A DNA stretch of 64,000 bases from GCA-2698665 sp047611265 (GTDB lineage Bacteria; Pseudomonadota; Gammaproteobacteria; GCA-002705445; GCA-002716945), in contig JBLFWM010000001.1 in assembly GCA_047611265.1 (NCBI GenBank), positions 248,001-312,000 of the forward strand. Reading direction: 5' to 3'. Of the stretch, positions 44,699 through 54,984 are shown piece after piece. The notes under the pieces are model-generated. The model ran no database searches and was not told the origin of the DNA. It worked only from the letters and a program-made list of their open reading frames with translations. The translations under genes and the position numbers were made by a program. Within the stretch, counting starts at the first letter, position 1. Each line of letters opens with the position of its first letter.

Positions 44699-44700
44699 AT

Positions 44701-45201
44701 ATGTCGAATTTTGACAAAATTATTGATAGTTTAATTGAAAATATCTGTAATATTCTCATGGTTCTTTTACTCATGATGATATTGATGGTTTTCATAAGTA
44801 TAGTATTCAGATATTTCTTTAATATAAGTTCTGCATCTTTGCAAGAATTAATTATGTACTTCCATGCCATAATATTTATGTTTGGTATAAGTTATACACT
44901 AAAAGAAAATGGGCATGTAAGAATTGATATTATCTTTAATACTTTCCCGAAGAAGGTTCAGTCTTATATTTCAATAATTGGAATATTATTATTTATTTTT
45001 CCAATGTCATTTTTTTTGATATATATGAGCATGGGTATGGTTATTCAGTCATGGCTTATTCTTGAAGGATCTAGTGAGGCAGGTGGTTTAAATCTAGTAT
45101 TTATTTTAAAGACAATTATACCATTAACTGGATTTCTCATTCTACTCCAATCATCATCTCAATTATCAAAATTAATCAAAGAGTGTAGAAATGAATATTG
45201 A
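44701..45201 (+). CDS. TRAP transporter small membrane subunit
   Basis: 166 aa DctQ-type protein with four hydrophobic helices (about residues 15-40, 50-67, 88-112 and 128-150), and the typical LQELIMYFHAIIFMFGISYTLKENGHVRIDI. It joins DctP and DctM in a sodium-driven uptake system. It overlaps the large subunit by 11 bp. Confidence 0.92.
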   Translation: MSNFDKIIDSLIENICNILMVLLLMMILMVFISIVFRYFFNISSASLQELIMYFHAIIFMFGISYTLKENGHVRIDIIFNTFPKKVQSYISIIGILLFIFPMSFFLIYMSMGMVIQSWLILEGSSEAGGLNLVFILKTIIPLTGFLILLQSSSQLSKLIKECRNEY

Positions 45202-46549
45202 AATATTTGCAATTATATTTATTTTATTTACTTTTATAATATTGCTTTCTGGTATTCCTGTAGCTTTTGTTTTATCTGGTAGCGCCTTATTATTTTCATC
45301 GATTGGAATTATGTTCGGTGTATTTGACTACTCGTACTTGCTTGCGGTGCCAAACAGAATTTTAGGAATAATGTCTAATCAAAATTTACTAGCAGTGCCA
45401 TTATTTATTTTTATGGGTTTAGTTTTAGAAAAAACAAAAATTGCTGAAGAATTATTGATGGCAATGAATATGTTATATAAAAATACTAATGGAGGTTTTG
45501 CCATATCAGTGGTATTAGTTGGTGCATTAATGGGTGCGAGTACTGGTATTGTTGGGGCTAGTGTTGTCACCCTGGGATTACTTTCACTGCCAGTCATGAT
45601 TAAAAATAACTACCCTAGACCTTTAGCATGTGGTGTGATTTGCGCATCTGGAACGTTAGGGCAAATAATTCCACCATCATTAGTGTTAATCTTGCTTGCA
45701 GATGTACTATCATCGGCATACCAACAAGCACAATTAAATCTTGGAATATTTACACCAGAGACAGTCACTATATCTGATTTATTTGCTGGCGCACTGATAC
45801 CAGGCTTGTTATTACCAGTAATGTTTATTTTCTATATAAAGTCTTTAAAGATAAACAATGTTAGTCAAAATATTACAAAAAGTGCTACTGAAAATATAAG
45901 TTTAGCTTCTTCATTTTTTCCTCCAATATTGTTAATAGTAACTGTTTTAGGGTCAATAGTTTTAGGAATTGCTACTCCATCTGAAGCAGCTTCATTAGGA
46001 GCTATCGGTTCTTTGCTGATAGCTTTTACAAAAAATAAATTATCTTTTAATATTATTAAAAATACCTCAAAGGGAACAATTAAGCTAACAAGCATGGTGT
46101 TTTTAATACTTATTGGTGCAACATTTTTTTCTTTAGTCTTTAGAGGTTTTGAGGGGGAAGAATTAATTCAAAATCTACTATCACATGGTCCAGAAAATAA
46201 ATATCTATCATTGCTTATAACTTTAGGAATAATGTTTTTTCTTGGGTTTATATTAGATTTTATAGAAATTATATTTATAATAATTCCTCTCTTTGGACCA
46301 GTATTATTTTCTTATGGATTTGACCCTGTTTGGGTTGGTATTTTAATAGCTATGGTCTTACAGACATCTTTTCTGACGCCACCCTTTGGTTTTTCTTTGT
46401 TTTATTTAAGAGGTGTAGCTCCAAAAGAAATACCTACAAAAGATATATATAAGGGGGTACTACCATTCATTATAATTCAAATAATAGCTATAGGACTGGT
46501 ATTCATGTTTCCACAAATTGCATTATTCCTTCCAGACCTACTAAACTAA
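45191..46549 (+). CDS. TRAP transporter large membrane subunit
   Basis: 452 aa DctM-type permease with about 12 membrane helices and motifs LLAVPLFIFMGLVLEKTKIAEEL, GASTGIVGASVVTLGLLSLPVM, GTLGQIIPPSLVLILL and LQTSFLTPPFGFSLFYLRGVAP. The matching binding protein is encoded 3 bp away but on the opposite strand. The GQIIPPS and TPPFG variants fit the TRAP group that carries 2-oxo acids or similar, but the substrate cannot be read directly. Confidence 0.93.
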   Translation: MNIEIFAIIFILFTFIILLSGIPVAFVLSGSALLFSSIGIMFGVFDYSYLLAVPNRILGIMSNQNLLAVPLFIFMGLVLEKTKIAEELLMAMNMLYKNTNGGFAISVVLVGALMGASTGIVGASVVTLGLLSLPVMIKNNYPRPLACGVICASGTLGQIIPPSLVLILLADVLSSAYQQAQLNLGIFTPETVTISDLFAGALIPGLLLPVMFIFYIKSLKINNVSQNITKSATENISLASSFFPPILLIVTVLGSIVLGIATPSEAASLGAIGSLLIAFTKNKLSFNIIKNTSKGTIKLTSMVFLILIGATFFSLVFRGFEGEELIQNLLSHGPENKYLSLLITLGIMFFLGFILDFIEIIFIIIPLFGPVLFSYGFDPVWVGILIAMVLQTSFLTPPFGFSLFYLRGVAPKEIPTKDIYKGVLPFIIIQIIAIGLVFMFPQIALFLPDLLN

Positions 46550-46552
46550 TAG

Positions 46553-47629
46553 CTACCTTATGTTTAAATAAGACTTGTCGGAAATATTTGTCCAGGGTTC
46601 AACATTATCTTTAAAGCTAACATAAGATTTATAAACTTCATTTGTAATATCATCTGTTAAACTAATTTCTTTCAAAATTTCATCTGATATTATCTTCAGC
46701 TTAGTTAGTACTGCATTTGGAAATTTTAAAATACTAATATTTTCAGACTTAAGAAACTGTAGAGCCAAGTTATTTTTAGCAGTATAATCAGAAAGCATAT
46801 CAAGATTGATTGCTTTGCATGCGATATCAATAACTAACTTTAAATCATTTGGAAGATCATTATATTTATCTTTATTAATCATGCACTCTATAGTTGGTCC
46901 TGGTTCATGCCATCCTGGATAGTAGTAATACTTAGCTGCCTTATGAAGTCCGAAAGCCCTATCATTATAAGGTCCCACCCATTCTGTTGCATCTATTACA
47001 CCAGTTTGTAGAGCTGTAAAAATTTCTGATCCAGCAAGCGTGACAGGTGTTCCGCCTGCTCGAGAAAGCACTTCTCCGCCTAGTCCTGGTATCCGCATTT
47101 TAAGACCTTTTAGATCATTCACAGAATTAATTTTTTTATTAAACCATCCTCCCATCTGAACTCCAGTATTTCCTGCAGGTCTTGGTATTAAATTGAACTT
47201 ATCATATAATTTTTCCCAAAGCTTAATTCCATCGCCATAATATAACCATGCATTCATTTCTTGAGAATTCATTCCAAATGGCACAGATGAGAAGAATTGA
47301 CAGGCTTGACTCTTCCCTTTCCAATAATATGCTCCAGAATGACCTAATTCGGCACCACCCTTCGATACAAAATCAAAAACTTCTAATGGTGGCACAAGTT
47401 CATTAGCTCCAAAAACTTTTACCTTAATTCTATTACTAGAAAGGTTGGTAATAAGTTTAGCTAAATTCTCTGCTCCTGTGCCTAACCCAGGAAAATTTTT
47501 AGGCCAAGATGTAACCATCTTCCACTGATATTCAGTTTTCTCTTTAGCTGGTAAAGACGAACTATTACCTAATAAGGATGTTAATGCTAACGAGCTTCCC
47601 AATGATGTTAAAAATTTTCTTCTTTTCAT
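46553..47629 (-). CDS. TRAP transporter substrate-binding protein (TakP-like)
   Basis: 358 aa periplasmic DctP protein with a twin-arginine-like signal (KRRKFLTSLG...LALTSLLG). The sequence QWKMVTSWPKNFPGLGTGAENLA, the Arg in GLKMRIPGLGGEVL that binds the carboxylate, and EWVGPYNDRAFGLHKAAKYYYYPGWHEPG resemble TakP, the 2-oxo acid binder. It is convergent with dctM and follows uvrD by 19 bp on the minus strand, so it is transcribed apart from its membrane subunits. Confidence 0.9.
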   Translation of the reverse strand: MKRRKFLTSLGSSLALTSLLGNSSSLPAKEKTEYQWKMVTSWPKNFPGLGTGAENLAKLITNLSSNRIKVKVFGANELVPPLEVFDFVSKGGAELGHSGAYYWKGKSQACQFFSSVPFGMNSQEMNAWLYYGDGIKLWEKLYDKFNLIPRPAGNTGVQMGGWFNKKINSVNDLKGLKMRIPGLGGEVLSRAGGTPVTLAGSEIFTALQTGVIDATEWVGPYNDRAFGLHKAAKYYYYPGWHEPGPTIECMINKDKYNDLPNDLKLVIDIACKAINLDMLSDYTAKNNLALQFLKSENISILKFPNAVLTKLKIISDEILKEISLTDDITNEVYKSYVSFKDNVEPWTNISDKSYLNIR

Positions 47630-47648
47630 TTATTACCAAAGTTTATAA

Positions 47649-49847
47649 TTATTTTAAAAAATCTAACTGTGCATAAGATAAGACTAACCATTTTTTACCA
47701 TAGCTTTCAAAATTAATATGCAATTTTAAATCATCACTTTTACCAGTATAACTAAGTACAACGCCATCCCCAAACTTCATATGGCTAACCCTCTGTCCTA
47801 TTTTAATATATGTATTTTCCTCTTGCGAATAATTCTCTATATCAGAATCTTGAGAATAGTTATCAAAATCTTTTTTCTTTTGGGAAAAGCTATTATATTT
47901 ATTAGAAAGTGATTTATTGTTGCTTTTAATGGATTCTAGTAAATCATCATCAATTTCATTTATAAATCTTGAAGGTATTAAAAAATTATTATTACCATGC
48001 ATATATCTCATATTAGCATGTGTTATATATAAGGTTTTCATTGCTCTAGTTATAGCCACGTAACATAGTCTCCTTTCTTCTTCTAGAAAACCTTTTTTTA
48101 AATTTCTATTCTCATTTGGAAATATTCCCTCATCCATCCCTGTGAGAAACACAACAGGAAACTCAAGACCTTTCGCAGAATGAATTGTCATTAGCTGTAC
48201 CGGATCATCATGTGGATTTGACTGTAAATCTCCAGCCTCTAAAGAAGCATTATCTAGAAAATCTCCCAAGATATTTTCACTATCCATATTATTTTGATAA
48301 AATCTTTCAGCTGTTGATAGTAATTCTTCTAGATTTTCTTGCTTTGATAACGATTCCTCATTCTTTTTTAATTCATAATACTGATTAAGAGTAGATAAGT
48401 TTATAACTTTTTCAATCAAACTTTTAAGGTCAAGATCATTAAGTTTTTCAATAAGCTCTCTAATTATATTTGCATAGCTAGCAAAAGAATTAATAGCGCG
48501 AGCTCCACTGATACCTGTTTTTTCTATTTGATTAATTGTATCCCACATAGAAAGAGAATTATTTTTAGCATATTCTCGTATTACCTGTATTGTCTTTTCA
48601 CCTAGTCCTCTTGGCGGATTATTTACCGTTCTTTCAAAAGCAGAATCATCGGATGTGTTCACTGCTATCCTAAGATAAGCAATAACATCCTTAACTTCTG
48701 ATCTCTCAAAAAATCTGAAGCCACCATAAATTTTATATGGGATACTCCTAGAATTTAACTCTTCCTCTAAACGTCTAGACAAGAAATTTGATCTATATAA
48801 CAATGCAATTTCAGATCTTTTATGTCCATGCAGAACTAATTCTTGAATTTTCTGGGCAATAAAACTAGACTCATCATCTCCATTATAAGCCTCATACAAA
48901 TATACTGGATCACCTCCGGCAGAATCTGTCCAAAGATTTTTACCAAGCCTCTCCTTATTATTTGATATTAAGTTATTTGCAACAGACAGTATTTTATTTG
49001 TAGAACGATAATTTTGTTCAAGCTTAAAGATTTCTACATTTTTAAATTCATCTTTAAAAAACTGAATATTCCTGCTTCTTGCACCTCTCCAACCATATAT
49101 AGACTGATCATCATCTCCAACAGCATACAATGATCCTGTATTACCATTAAGCAGTTTAAGTAAATTAAATTGCAAGGTATTAGTGTCTTGAAACTCATCT
49201 ACCATAATATTTTGAAATCTTTTATTATAATAATTCAGGATTTGAGGGTTATTCTTGAACATCTCATAAGTTAGTAAGATTAAATCAGCAAAATCTACAG
49301 AATTAGTTTGTCTGCAAGCATCATCATATTCTTTATATATTTCAATATATTTATCATCATCATTGTTAACATCTTTATGTCTTTTACCTTTATCTTTTTG
49401 GCTATTTATAAATGACTGTAAAGCCTTGGGATCATATAAATTATCATCTAGATTTTTAGACTTCATTACACGTTTAATAATTCTTAACTGATCTTGTGAG
49501 TCAAGTATTGTAAAATACTCTGATATACCAGCTTCTTTCCAGTGAATTTTTAGTAACCTTCTGCAAATTCCATGGAAGGTTCCAAACCATAATCCATAAG
49601 AAGAAATTTTTAGCAATTTTTCCAATCTTTGCTTCATTTCATTAGATGCTTTATTTGTAAATGTAAGAGCAAGAATATCACTAGGTCTCACATCGAATGT
49701 ATTTATAAGTTCAGCAACTCTACAAGTAAGTACTCGTGTTTTCCCACTACCCGCGCCTGCTAATATAAGTTTATTGCCTAACGAACAGTTTACTGCTTGC
49801 AACTGTTGTTTATTTAAATCAGAAAATATTTCATTTGCATCAGTCAT
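47649..49847 (-). CDS. uvrD: DNA helicase II (UvrD/Rep family)
   Basis: 3'-5' superfamily I helicase of mismatch and excision repair. 732 aa with Q-motif LNKQQLQAV, Walker A AGAGSGKTRVLT near residues 31-42, DEFQDTN, GDDDQSIYGWRGA, EQNYRST, MTIHSAKGLEFPVVFL and VAITRAMK. The C-terminal end has the KFGDGVVLSY beta-turn domain usual in UvrD, which favours UvrD over Rep. It overlaps ubiB by 1 nt. Confidence 0.94.
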   Translation of the reverse strand: MTDANEIFSDLNKQQLQAVNCSLGNKLILAGAGSGKTRVLTCRVAELINTFDVRPSDILALTFTNKASNEMKQRLEKLLKISSYGLWFGTFHGICRRLLKIHWKEAGISEYFTILDSQDQLRIIKRVMKSKNLDDNLYDPKALQSFINSQKDKGKRHKDVNNDDDKYIEIYKEYDDACRQTNSVDFADLILLTYEMFKNNPQILNYYNKRFQNIMVDEFQDTNTLQFNLLKLLNGNTGSLYAVGDDDQSIYGWRGARSRNIQFFKDEFKNVEIFKLEQNYRSTNKILSVANNLISNNKERLGKNLWTDSAGGDPVYLYEAYNGDDESSFIAQKIQELVLHGHKRSEIALLYRSNFLSRRLEEELNSRSIPYKIYGGFRFFERSEVKDVIAYLRIAVNTSDDSAFERTVNNPPRGLGEKTIQVIREYAKNNSLSMWDTINQIEKTGISGARAINSFASYANIIRELIEKLNDLDLKSLIEKVINLSTLNQYYELKKNEESLSKQENLEELLSTAERFYQNNMDSENILGDFLDNASLEAGDLQSNPHDDPVQLMTIHSAKGLEFPVVFLTGMDEGIFPNENRNLKKGFLEEERRLCYVAITRAMKTLYITHANMRYMHGNNNFLIPSRFINEIDDDLLESIKSNNKSLSNKYNSFSQKKKDFDNYSQDSDIENYSQEENTYIKIGQRVSHMKFGDGVVLSYTGKSDDLKLHINFESYGKKWLVLSYAQLDFLK

Positions 49848-51490
49848 TATTTTTTCCTTGGTCTCAACATAACTATGACTATGGTTAAAATTAAGATATA
49901 CCAGTAAATAGATTGATAATAAATATTATTATGCACTAGGTAAGTCACCACAATAGCAAATAATGAAAATATTAAAATTGCTGTCATCCAATAATTACGT
50001 CTTGTATTCTTAGATATTGATCTCTCAATCATATCTAGTCTTTTTATACTATTATCAAGATTAAGCTGATCGTTATTTATTAAATTAATTATTTTTCTTA
50101 AAGTACCAGGAATTTCAGGAAGTAAGTCAATAATTTCTGAAGAGTTATTTTTAAGTGTTTTTAAAATAGATGGAATTCCCTTTTGCTTTTTCATCCATTT
50201 TTCTAATATAGGTTTTGATGTCTTCCACAAATCTAATTTTGGATGGAATTCTCTTCCAAGCCCCTCTGTATACAATAATGCTTTTTGCATCAGAATTAAT
50301 TGTGGCTGTACTTCTAATTTAAACTTACGCGCAGTATCAAATAAACCAAGAATGACATCACTGAGAGATACATCCTCGATAGACTTATCCAACATCGATT
50401 CACAATTTTCTCTTATAGCTTTTTCTAGTAAACTAATATTAGTATCCTTGGGTACCCATTCACATTCAACATGTAAACGAGCAACTTTTGCGTAATCTTT
50501 ATTAAAGAATGCTACGAAGTTTTCTGCTAAATATTTTTTATCAAAATTACTAAGAGAACCCATTATCCCAAAATCTACTAAAACAAACTGTACATTATCT
50601 CCCATCTTTTGAATAAAAATATTTCCAGGATGCATATCTGCATGAAAAAAGTTGTGTTCAAAAACTTGTATGAAAAAGCTTTCAACTGCATTGGTTGCTA
50701 GTTGTTCAAAATCAATACCTTGCCTTTTAAGTTCTTCTCTATCATTAACTGGTGTCGCAAATGTTCTCTCCATTACCAACATATTTTTAGTAACATAATC
50801 CCAATAAATTTCAGGAATATATATTAATTTTGAATCTTTAAAGTTTTCTTTGATTTTTTTAGCATTTGATGATTCTTTGACAAGATCAGTCTCATCATAA
50901 ACCAGCATTTCATAGTCATTTACAAGCTCAATTAAGTGCATCCTTTGAAATTCATCTGATAGTGATGTTAAGTAAAGCGCTATTCTTTTCATTAATAGAA
51001 GATCTTTTTCAATTTCATTTTTAATATTTGGTCTTACCACTTTAACAATTACATCTTTACCATTTTTTAACCGCGCCTCATGAACTTGCGCTATAGATGC
51101 TGAAGCTAATGGCTCTGGAGTAAAACTACTAAAAACTTCATTAATTTTTAAACCCAGTTCTTCTTCAATAATTCTCATTGAGATTTCTTTTGGAAAAGGT
51201 TTTACATGGTCTTGTAATTTAGATAATTCATTAGCAATATCATCTGTTAATAAATCTTTTCTGGTTGAAATTACTTGTCCTAATTTTACAAAAATTGGAC
51301 CTAATTCCTCAAGCATCATTTTTATTTTTTCAGGGATATTTTTAACAGGTTTAGTCCTAAACCAATTCCATGGCAAAATATAAAAATAAAACTTACTGCT
51401 AGTATTAGAGGAATCTACAAGCATCTTATCCACATCATATTTAATGAATAAATAGATAATCTGCATTATTCTTATAATATTATTTATCAT
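49847..51490 (-). CDS. ubiB: ubiquinone biosynthesis ADCK-family protein UbiB
   Basis: Atypical kinase-like ATPase needed for ubiquinone synthesis. 547 aa with the family's KxGQ motif (FVKLGQVISTR), the A-rich loop SASIAQVHEARL, MERTFATPVND, HADMHPGNIFI and DFGIMGSL, plus two C-terminal membrane helices (about residues 498-520 and 524-542). It closes the ubiE-ubiJ-ubiB operon and overlaps ubiJ by 11 bp. Confidence 0.96.
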   Translation of the reverse strand: MINNIIRIMQIIYLFIKYDVDKMLVDSSNTSSKFYFYILPWNWFRTKPVKNIPEKIKMMLEELGPIFVKLGQVISTRKDLLTDDIANELSKLQDHVKPFPKEISMRIIEEELGLKINEVFSSFTPEPLASASIAQVHEARLKNGKDVIVKVVRPNIKNEIEKDLLLMKRIALYLTSLSDEFQRMHLIELVNDYEMLVYDETDLVKESSNAKKIKENFKDSKLIYIPEIYWDYVTKNMLVMERTFATPVNDREELKRQGIDFEQLATNAVESFFIQVFEHNFFHADMHPGNIFIQKMGDNVQFVLVDFGIMGSLSNFDKKYLAENFVAFFNKDYAKVARLHVECEWVPKDTNISLLEKAIRENCESMLDKSIEDVSLSDVILGLFDTARKFKLEVQPQLILMQKALLYTEGLGREFHPKLDLWKTSKPILEKWMKKQKGIPSILKTLKNNSSEIIDLLPEIPGTLRKIINLINNDQLNLDNSIKRLDMIERSISKNTRRNYWMTAILIFSLFAIVVTYLVHNNIYYQSIYWYILILTIVIVMLRPRKK

Positions 51491-52070
51491 AACTATATTT
51501 CTTGTAAAGCTTATCTGTTCTACTTTTTAAATCATCAACATCATCTAAAAACTTATTAACATCATGTTTTGTAGGAATGACATTCATATCATCTGTCAGT
51601 AAATCAATAATATCACTTGTAGATTCTTTAAACATACCTTGTAAGGATGATATAGTCTTGCTAAACGTTTCCTCTAAATTAGAGGCTAAATTTTCACCTA
51701 AAACATTACTCGCTAACTCTCGTAACTTTTTGGAGCTACTAATAAATTGATTGAATTTGTTTGCTGTATCAATATCTCCATTAATCGATATTTTACTAGA
51801 AAACTGCTCAGAGCCCTTGGTTACAATAAACATACCAAGTGTGACTGGACTAGCAATTAGTTCTACGTCAAATTTATCTTCATCCTCAATGAGGAGTAAA
51901 GCATTATCATGAATTTTTATCATGAGGTTATAAGGCAAATCTTTTAAATTAATTTTTACTATTTTCCCATCTATATCATTAAAAAAATTATCAGGTATTG
52001 ATTTTAAAAATGCTTCGCTTTGAAATAATTTATTTATATAATAAATTATAGATGAATCTTTTTTTAACAT
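51480..52070 (-). CDS. ubiJ: ubiquinone biosynthesis accessory factor UbiJ
   Basis: 196 aa with an N-terminal SCP2 lipid-binding domain (about residues 15-115: DGKIVKINLKDLPYNLMIKI, ASPVTLGMFIVTKGSEQF) and a C-terminal helical tail (DDMNVIPTKHDVNKFLDDVDDLKSRTDKLYKKY). It holds the soluble ubiquinone-making complex together with UbiK. Position between ubiE and ubiB supports the call; sequence is divergent, as usual for UbiJ. Confidence 0.88.
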   Translation of the reverse strand: MLKKDSSIIYYINKLFQSEAFLKSIPDNFFNDIDGKIVKINLKDLPYNLMIKIHDNALLLIEDEDKFDVELIASPVTLGMFIVTKGSEQFSSKISINGDIDTANKFNQFISSSKKLRELASNVLGENLASNLEETFSKTISSLQGMFKESTSDIIDLLTDDMNVIPTKHDVNKFLDDVDDLKSRTDKLYKKYSYDK

Positions 52071-52804
52071 TTAAAACCTATATGTATTGTGACCATATTC
52101 CCAACTAATGTCTCATGACGTATATTTATAAAACCAGTCTGGCGAAACATATCGCTAACTTCTCTTGGTGAATAGTACGTGGATATTGATTCTGCTAGAT
52201 ATCTGTAGCTATCATAATCATCAGCTAATATTTTTCCCATTTTTGGTATTATATTATGCGTATATTTCTCAAATATATTTTTAATTAATTTATTTTCAGG
52301 AGTTGTAAATTCCATTATTACCAATCTACCGCCAGGCACTAAAGAATTATAAATATTTTCTAAAGACTTTAAGTGATCTGTAAAATTTCTGAAACCAAAT
52401 GCAATAGTAGCTAGCGTGTAACTGTTATCTTTAAAGTTAGAAGTTTCAGCTGAGCTCTTAATAAACTTAATATCTTTCACGAAACCATTATCTGTTAGTC
52501 TATTTTTACAAATATCTAACATTTCTTGATTTTCATCAAGACATGTAATGCTAATTAGTTTTTTCTTAGACAAAAATTTTAGAGCAATGTCACCTGTACC
52601 TGTTGCTAGATCAAGAACATTATCTGAATTTTTTAATTTTGACACAATATACATTCTTTCTTTCCATAATCTATGCAAACCAAAGGACATTGCGTCATTC
52701 ATTAAGTCATATTTATTTGAAACTGAACTAAATATATCTGAAACTAATTTTGTCTTTTTGGTTTTAAGGACCTTTCTCGAACCAAAATTAACTTTTTCGT
52801 TCAT
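52064..52804 (-). CDS. ubiE: ubiquinone/menaquinone biosynthesis C-methyltransferase
   Basis: SAM-dependent methyltransferase for quinones. 246 aa with VFSSVSNKYDLMNDAMSFGLHRLWK-type opening (here KLVSDIFSSVSNKYDLMNDA), the SAM motif VLDLATGTGDIALKF, AFGFRNFTDHLKSL, RLVIMEFTTP and YYSPREVSDMFRQTGF. One bp separates it from spoT, and it overlaps ubiJ by 7 bp. Confidence 0.96.
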   Translation of the reverse strand: MNEKVNFGSRKVLKTKKTKLVSDIFSSVSNKYDLMNDAMSFGLHRLWKERMYIVSKLKNSDNVLDLATGTGDIALKFLSKKKLISITCLDENQEMLDICKNRLTDNGFVKDIKFIKSSAETSNFKDNSYTLATIAFGFRNFTDHLKSLENIYNSLVPGGRLVIMEFTTPENKLIKNIFEKYTHNIIPKMGKILADDYDSYRYLAESISTYYSPREVSDMFRQTGFINIRHETLVGNMVTIHIGFKC

Positions 52805-52805
52805 T

Positions 52806-54965
52806 TTAACTTTTTTTCCTTTCTACGTTCAATACATGTTCATTTTTCTTAAGCTTATTAACTAATTTTGTTAAAAACTTGATATCTATTACAGATACTA
52901 TGAATACCATTATATTATGTCCAGTCTCTTTTGTATCGTCATATGTCACACTTTCTATATTACAATCATTCTGTGCTATTTGAGATGAAATCAATGCTAA
53001 AACCCCTCTGACATTTTCAACCTCAACCTTAATGCACGCATTAAAACTATCATCTATATTTTCATCCCATAATAAATCTAATGTTGTTTCTTGTGTTTTT
53101 TTAGTATGTTTAATACTTCTACAAACTTGTCTATGTACAACAATACCTTTTTCCTGGCTTATATAACCAATAATAGGGTCTCCTGGAATAGGAAAACAGC
53201 ATTTAGCATAAGATATAGCGAGACCTTCGGTGCCTCTGATTTGAATACCACTAGATGGACCTATATTCTTATTTACCATGTCGGCTGGAGATACTCTCAT
53301 AGCAACTAATTTTGCTATTCTATTTCCTAGTCCAATCTCAGCATAAAGATCTTCAATAATAAGGCAGGAGTATTCCTCTAAAACAATTTTTAGTGTTTTC
53401 TCCGGTATTTCGCTCAATTTAATTCCAAAGTCATCAAATGAAGATTCTAGTAATTTTCTTCCTAATTCTATTGCGTCATTACGCTTAATTAATTTTAATG
53501 AAGCTCTAATTGAGTGTCTAGCTTTCTCTGTAACAACAAAACTTAACCATCCTGGGTCTGGTCGTAAATTTTTTTTTGTATTAATTTCTACTCTTTGTCC
53601 ATTTTTTAAAATAGTATTAGCCGAAACAGGCAAGCCATCAACTTCGGCAAACGCATAATTATTACCTACATCAGTATGCACAGCATATGCGTAATCAATA
53701 ATAGTTGATCTCTTGGGTAGTTCCAATATATTGCCTTTAGGGGTAAAGACATAAACTTTCCCTGGGTGTAAATCTGCCTTAATACTCTCTAAATATTCCC
53801 TAGGGTTCCCGGAATCTCTCTGAATACTAAGTAAATTTGTAATCCATTGTTGCTCTTTAGTATAGTTTGCTAATGACGGGACACCCTTGCTTTTATAAAA
53901 CCAGTGAGAAGCAATTCCTGATTCAGCTAGTATATTCATATCTTTAGTTCTAATCTGCATTTCTATAGGTAATCCATGAGGACCAATTATTGAGGTATGA
54001 AGTGATTGATATCCATTAGACTTTGGTATGGCAATATAATCCTTAAACCTGCCAGGTACAGGAGTATATAAATTATGAATAATTCCAAGAGATCTATAAC
54101 AATCATCTGTTGAAGCAGCAATAATACGCACACCAAAAATATCATTAATACGTGAAAAATTAACTTCTTTTAGTTTCATTTTTTTATACAACCCGTAAAC
54201 ATGTTTTTCTCGAGCAATAACATCTGTATCCAGGCCTTCATTTTTAAGTTTTACCTCTATAACCTTTCTAATTTTACCCATTAACTCATGTCTATTTCCT
54301 CTAGATTTTTTAATCTCATTTTGAAGCGTTTTAAATCTTAATGGGTAAACGGTTTCAAATGCTAAATCTTCTAATTCTTTATTTAAAGAGTGAATACCGA
54401 GTCGAAGAGCGATAGGTGCAAATATCTCAAGAGTTTCTTTTCCTATTTTTTTTCTTTGTTTAAAATTTAGAGCACTAATAGTTTCTAAATTATGTCTTCT
54501 GTCTGCAAGTTTTATTAGTATGACTCGAATATCTTGACTCATTGCCATGATCATTTTTCTTAAATTCGCTGCATCTGCCTCTTCTTTTGTTGAAAAACTT
54601 AATTTATCAAGCTTACTAACCCCATCAACTAATTCTGCTACCTTAACGCCAAATGTATTTTTTAAATTATCTTTCTCAATCTCTGTGTCTTCTATAACAT
54701 CATGTAGTATTGCTGCCATTATAGATTCATGATCTAAATGAAAATCTGCTAGTATTGATGCTGCAGAAAGTGGATGGTGAATATATTCTTCGCCAGACTT
54801 CCTTAATTGTCCTTTATGAGCAATACGCGCAGTATTGAAAGCTTTTTCTATTTTTTTTATCTGATAAGGATTTAAATATTTCTGAAGTTTTTTTTTAAAA
54901 TCAGTATATATTTTGCTAGATGTATTGAATTCGTCAGAACTCTTATTGTTTGATTTTTTATCCAT
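52806..54965 (-). CDS. spoT: bifunctional (p)ppGpp synthetase/hydrolase
   Basis: Stringent-response enzyme. 719 aa: hydrolase HD domain with HHP and HDVIEDTE intact (residues about 60-95), synthetase domain with REKHVYGLYKKM and the conserved FKDYIAIPKSNGYQSLHTS, TGS domain (VFTPKGNILELPKRSTIIDYAYAVHTDVG), zinc-finger/helical region and a C-terminal ACT domain. Both activities look intact. It is preceded by rpoZ (19 bp) as in E. coli. Confidence 0.96.
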   Translation of the reverse strand: MDKKSNNKSSDEFNTSSKIYTDFKKKLQKYLNPYQIKKIEKAFNTARIAHKGQLRKSGEEYIHHPLSAASILADFHLDHESIMAAILHDVIEDTEIEKDNLKNTFGVKVAELVDGVSKLDKLSFSTKEEADAANLRKMIMAMSQDIRVILIKLADRRHNLETISALNFKQRKKIGKETLEIFAPIALRLGIHSLNKELEDLAFETVYPLRFKTLQNEIKKSRGNRHELMGKIRKVIEVKLKNEGLDTDVIAREKHVYGLYKKMKLKEVNFSRINDIFGVRIIAASTDDCYRSLGIIHNLYTPVPGRFKDYIAIPKSNGYQSLHTSIIGPHGLPIEMQIRTKDMNILAESGIASHWFYKSKGVPSLANYTKEQQWITNLLSIQRDSGNPREYLESIKADLHPGKVYVFTPKGNILELPKRSTIIDYAYAVHTDVGNNYAFAEVDGLPVSANTILKNGQRVEINTKKNLRPDPGWLSFVVTEKARHSIRASLKLIKRNDAIELGRKLLESSFDDFGIKLSEIPEKTLKIVLEEYSCLIIEDLYAEIGLGNRIAKLVAMRVSPADMVNKNIGPSSGIQIRGTEGLAISYAKCCFPIPGDPIIGYISQEKGIVVHRQVCRSIKHTKKTQETTLDLLWDENIDDSFNACIKVEVENVRGVLALISSQIAQNDCNIESVTYDDTKETGHNIMVFIVSVIDIKFLTKLVNKLKKNEHVLNVERKKS

Positions 54966-54984
54966 TACTAATAATGGCCTATAA

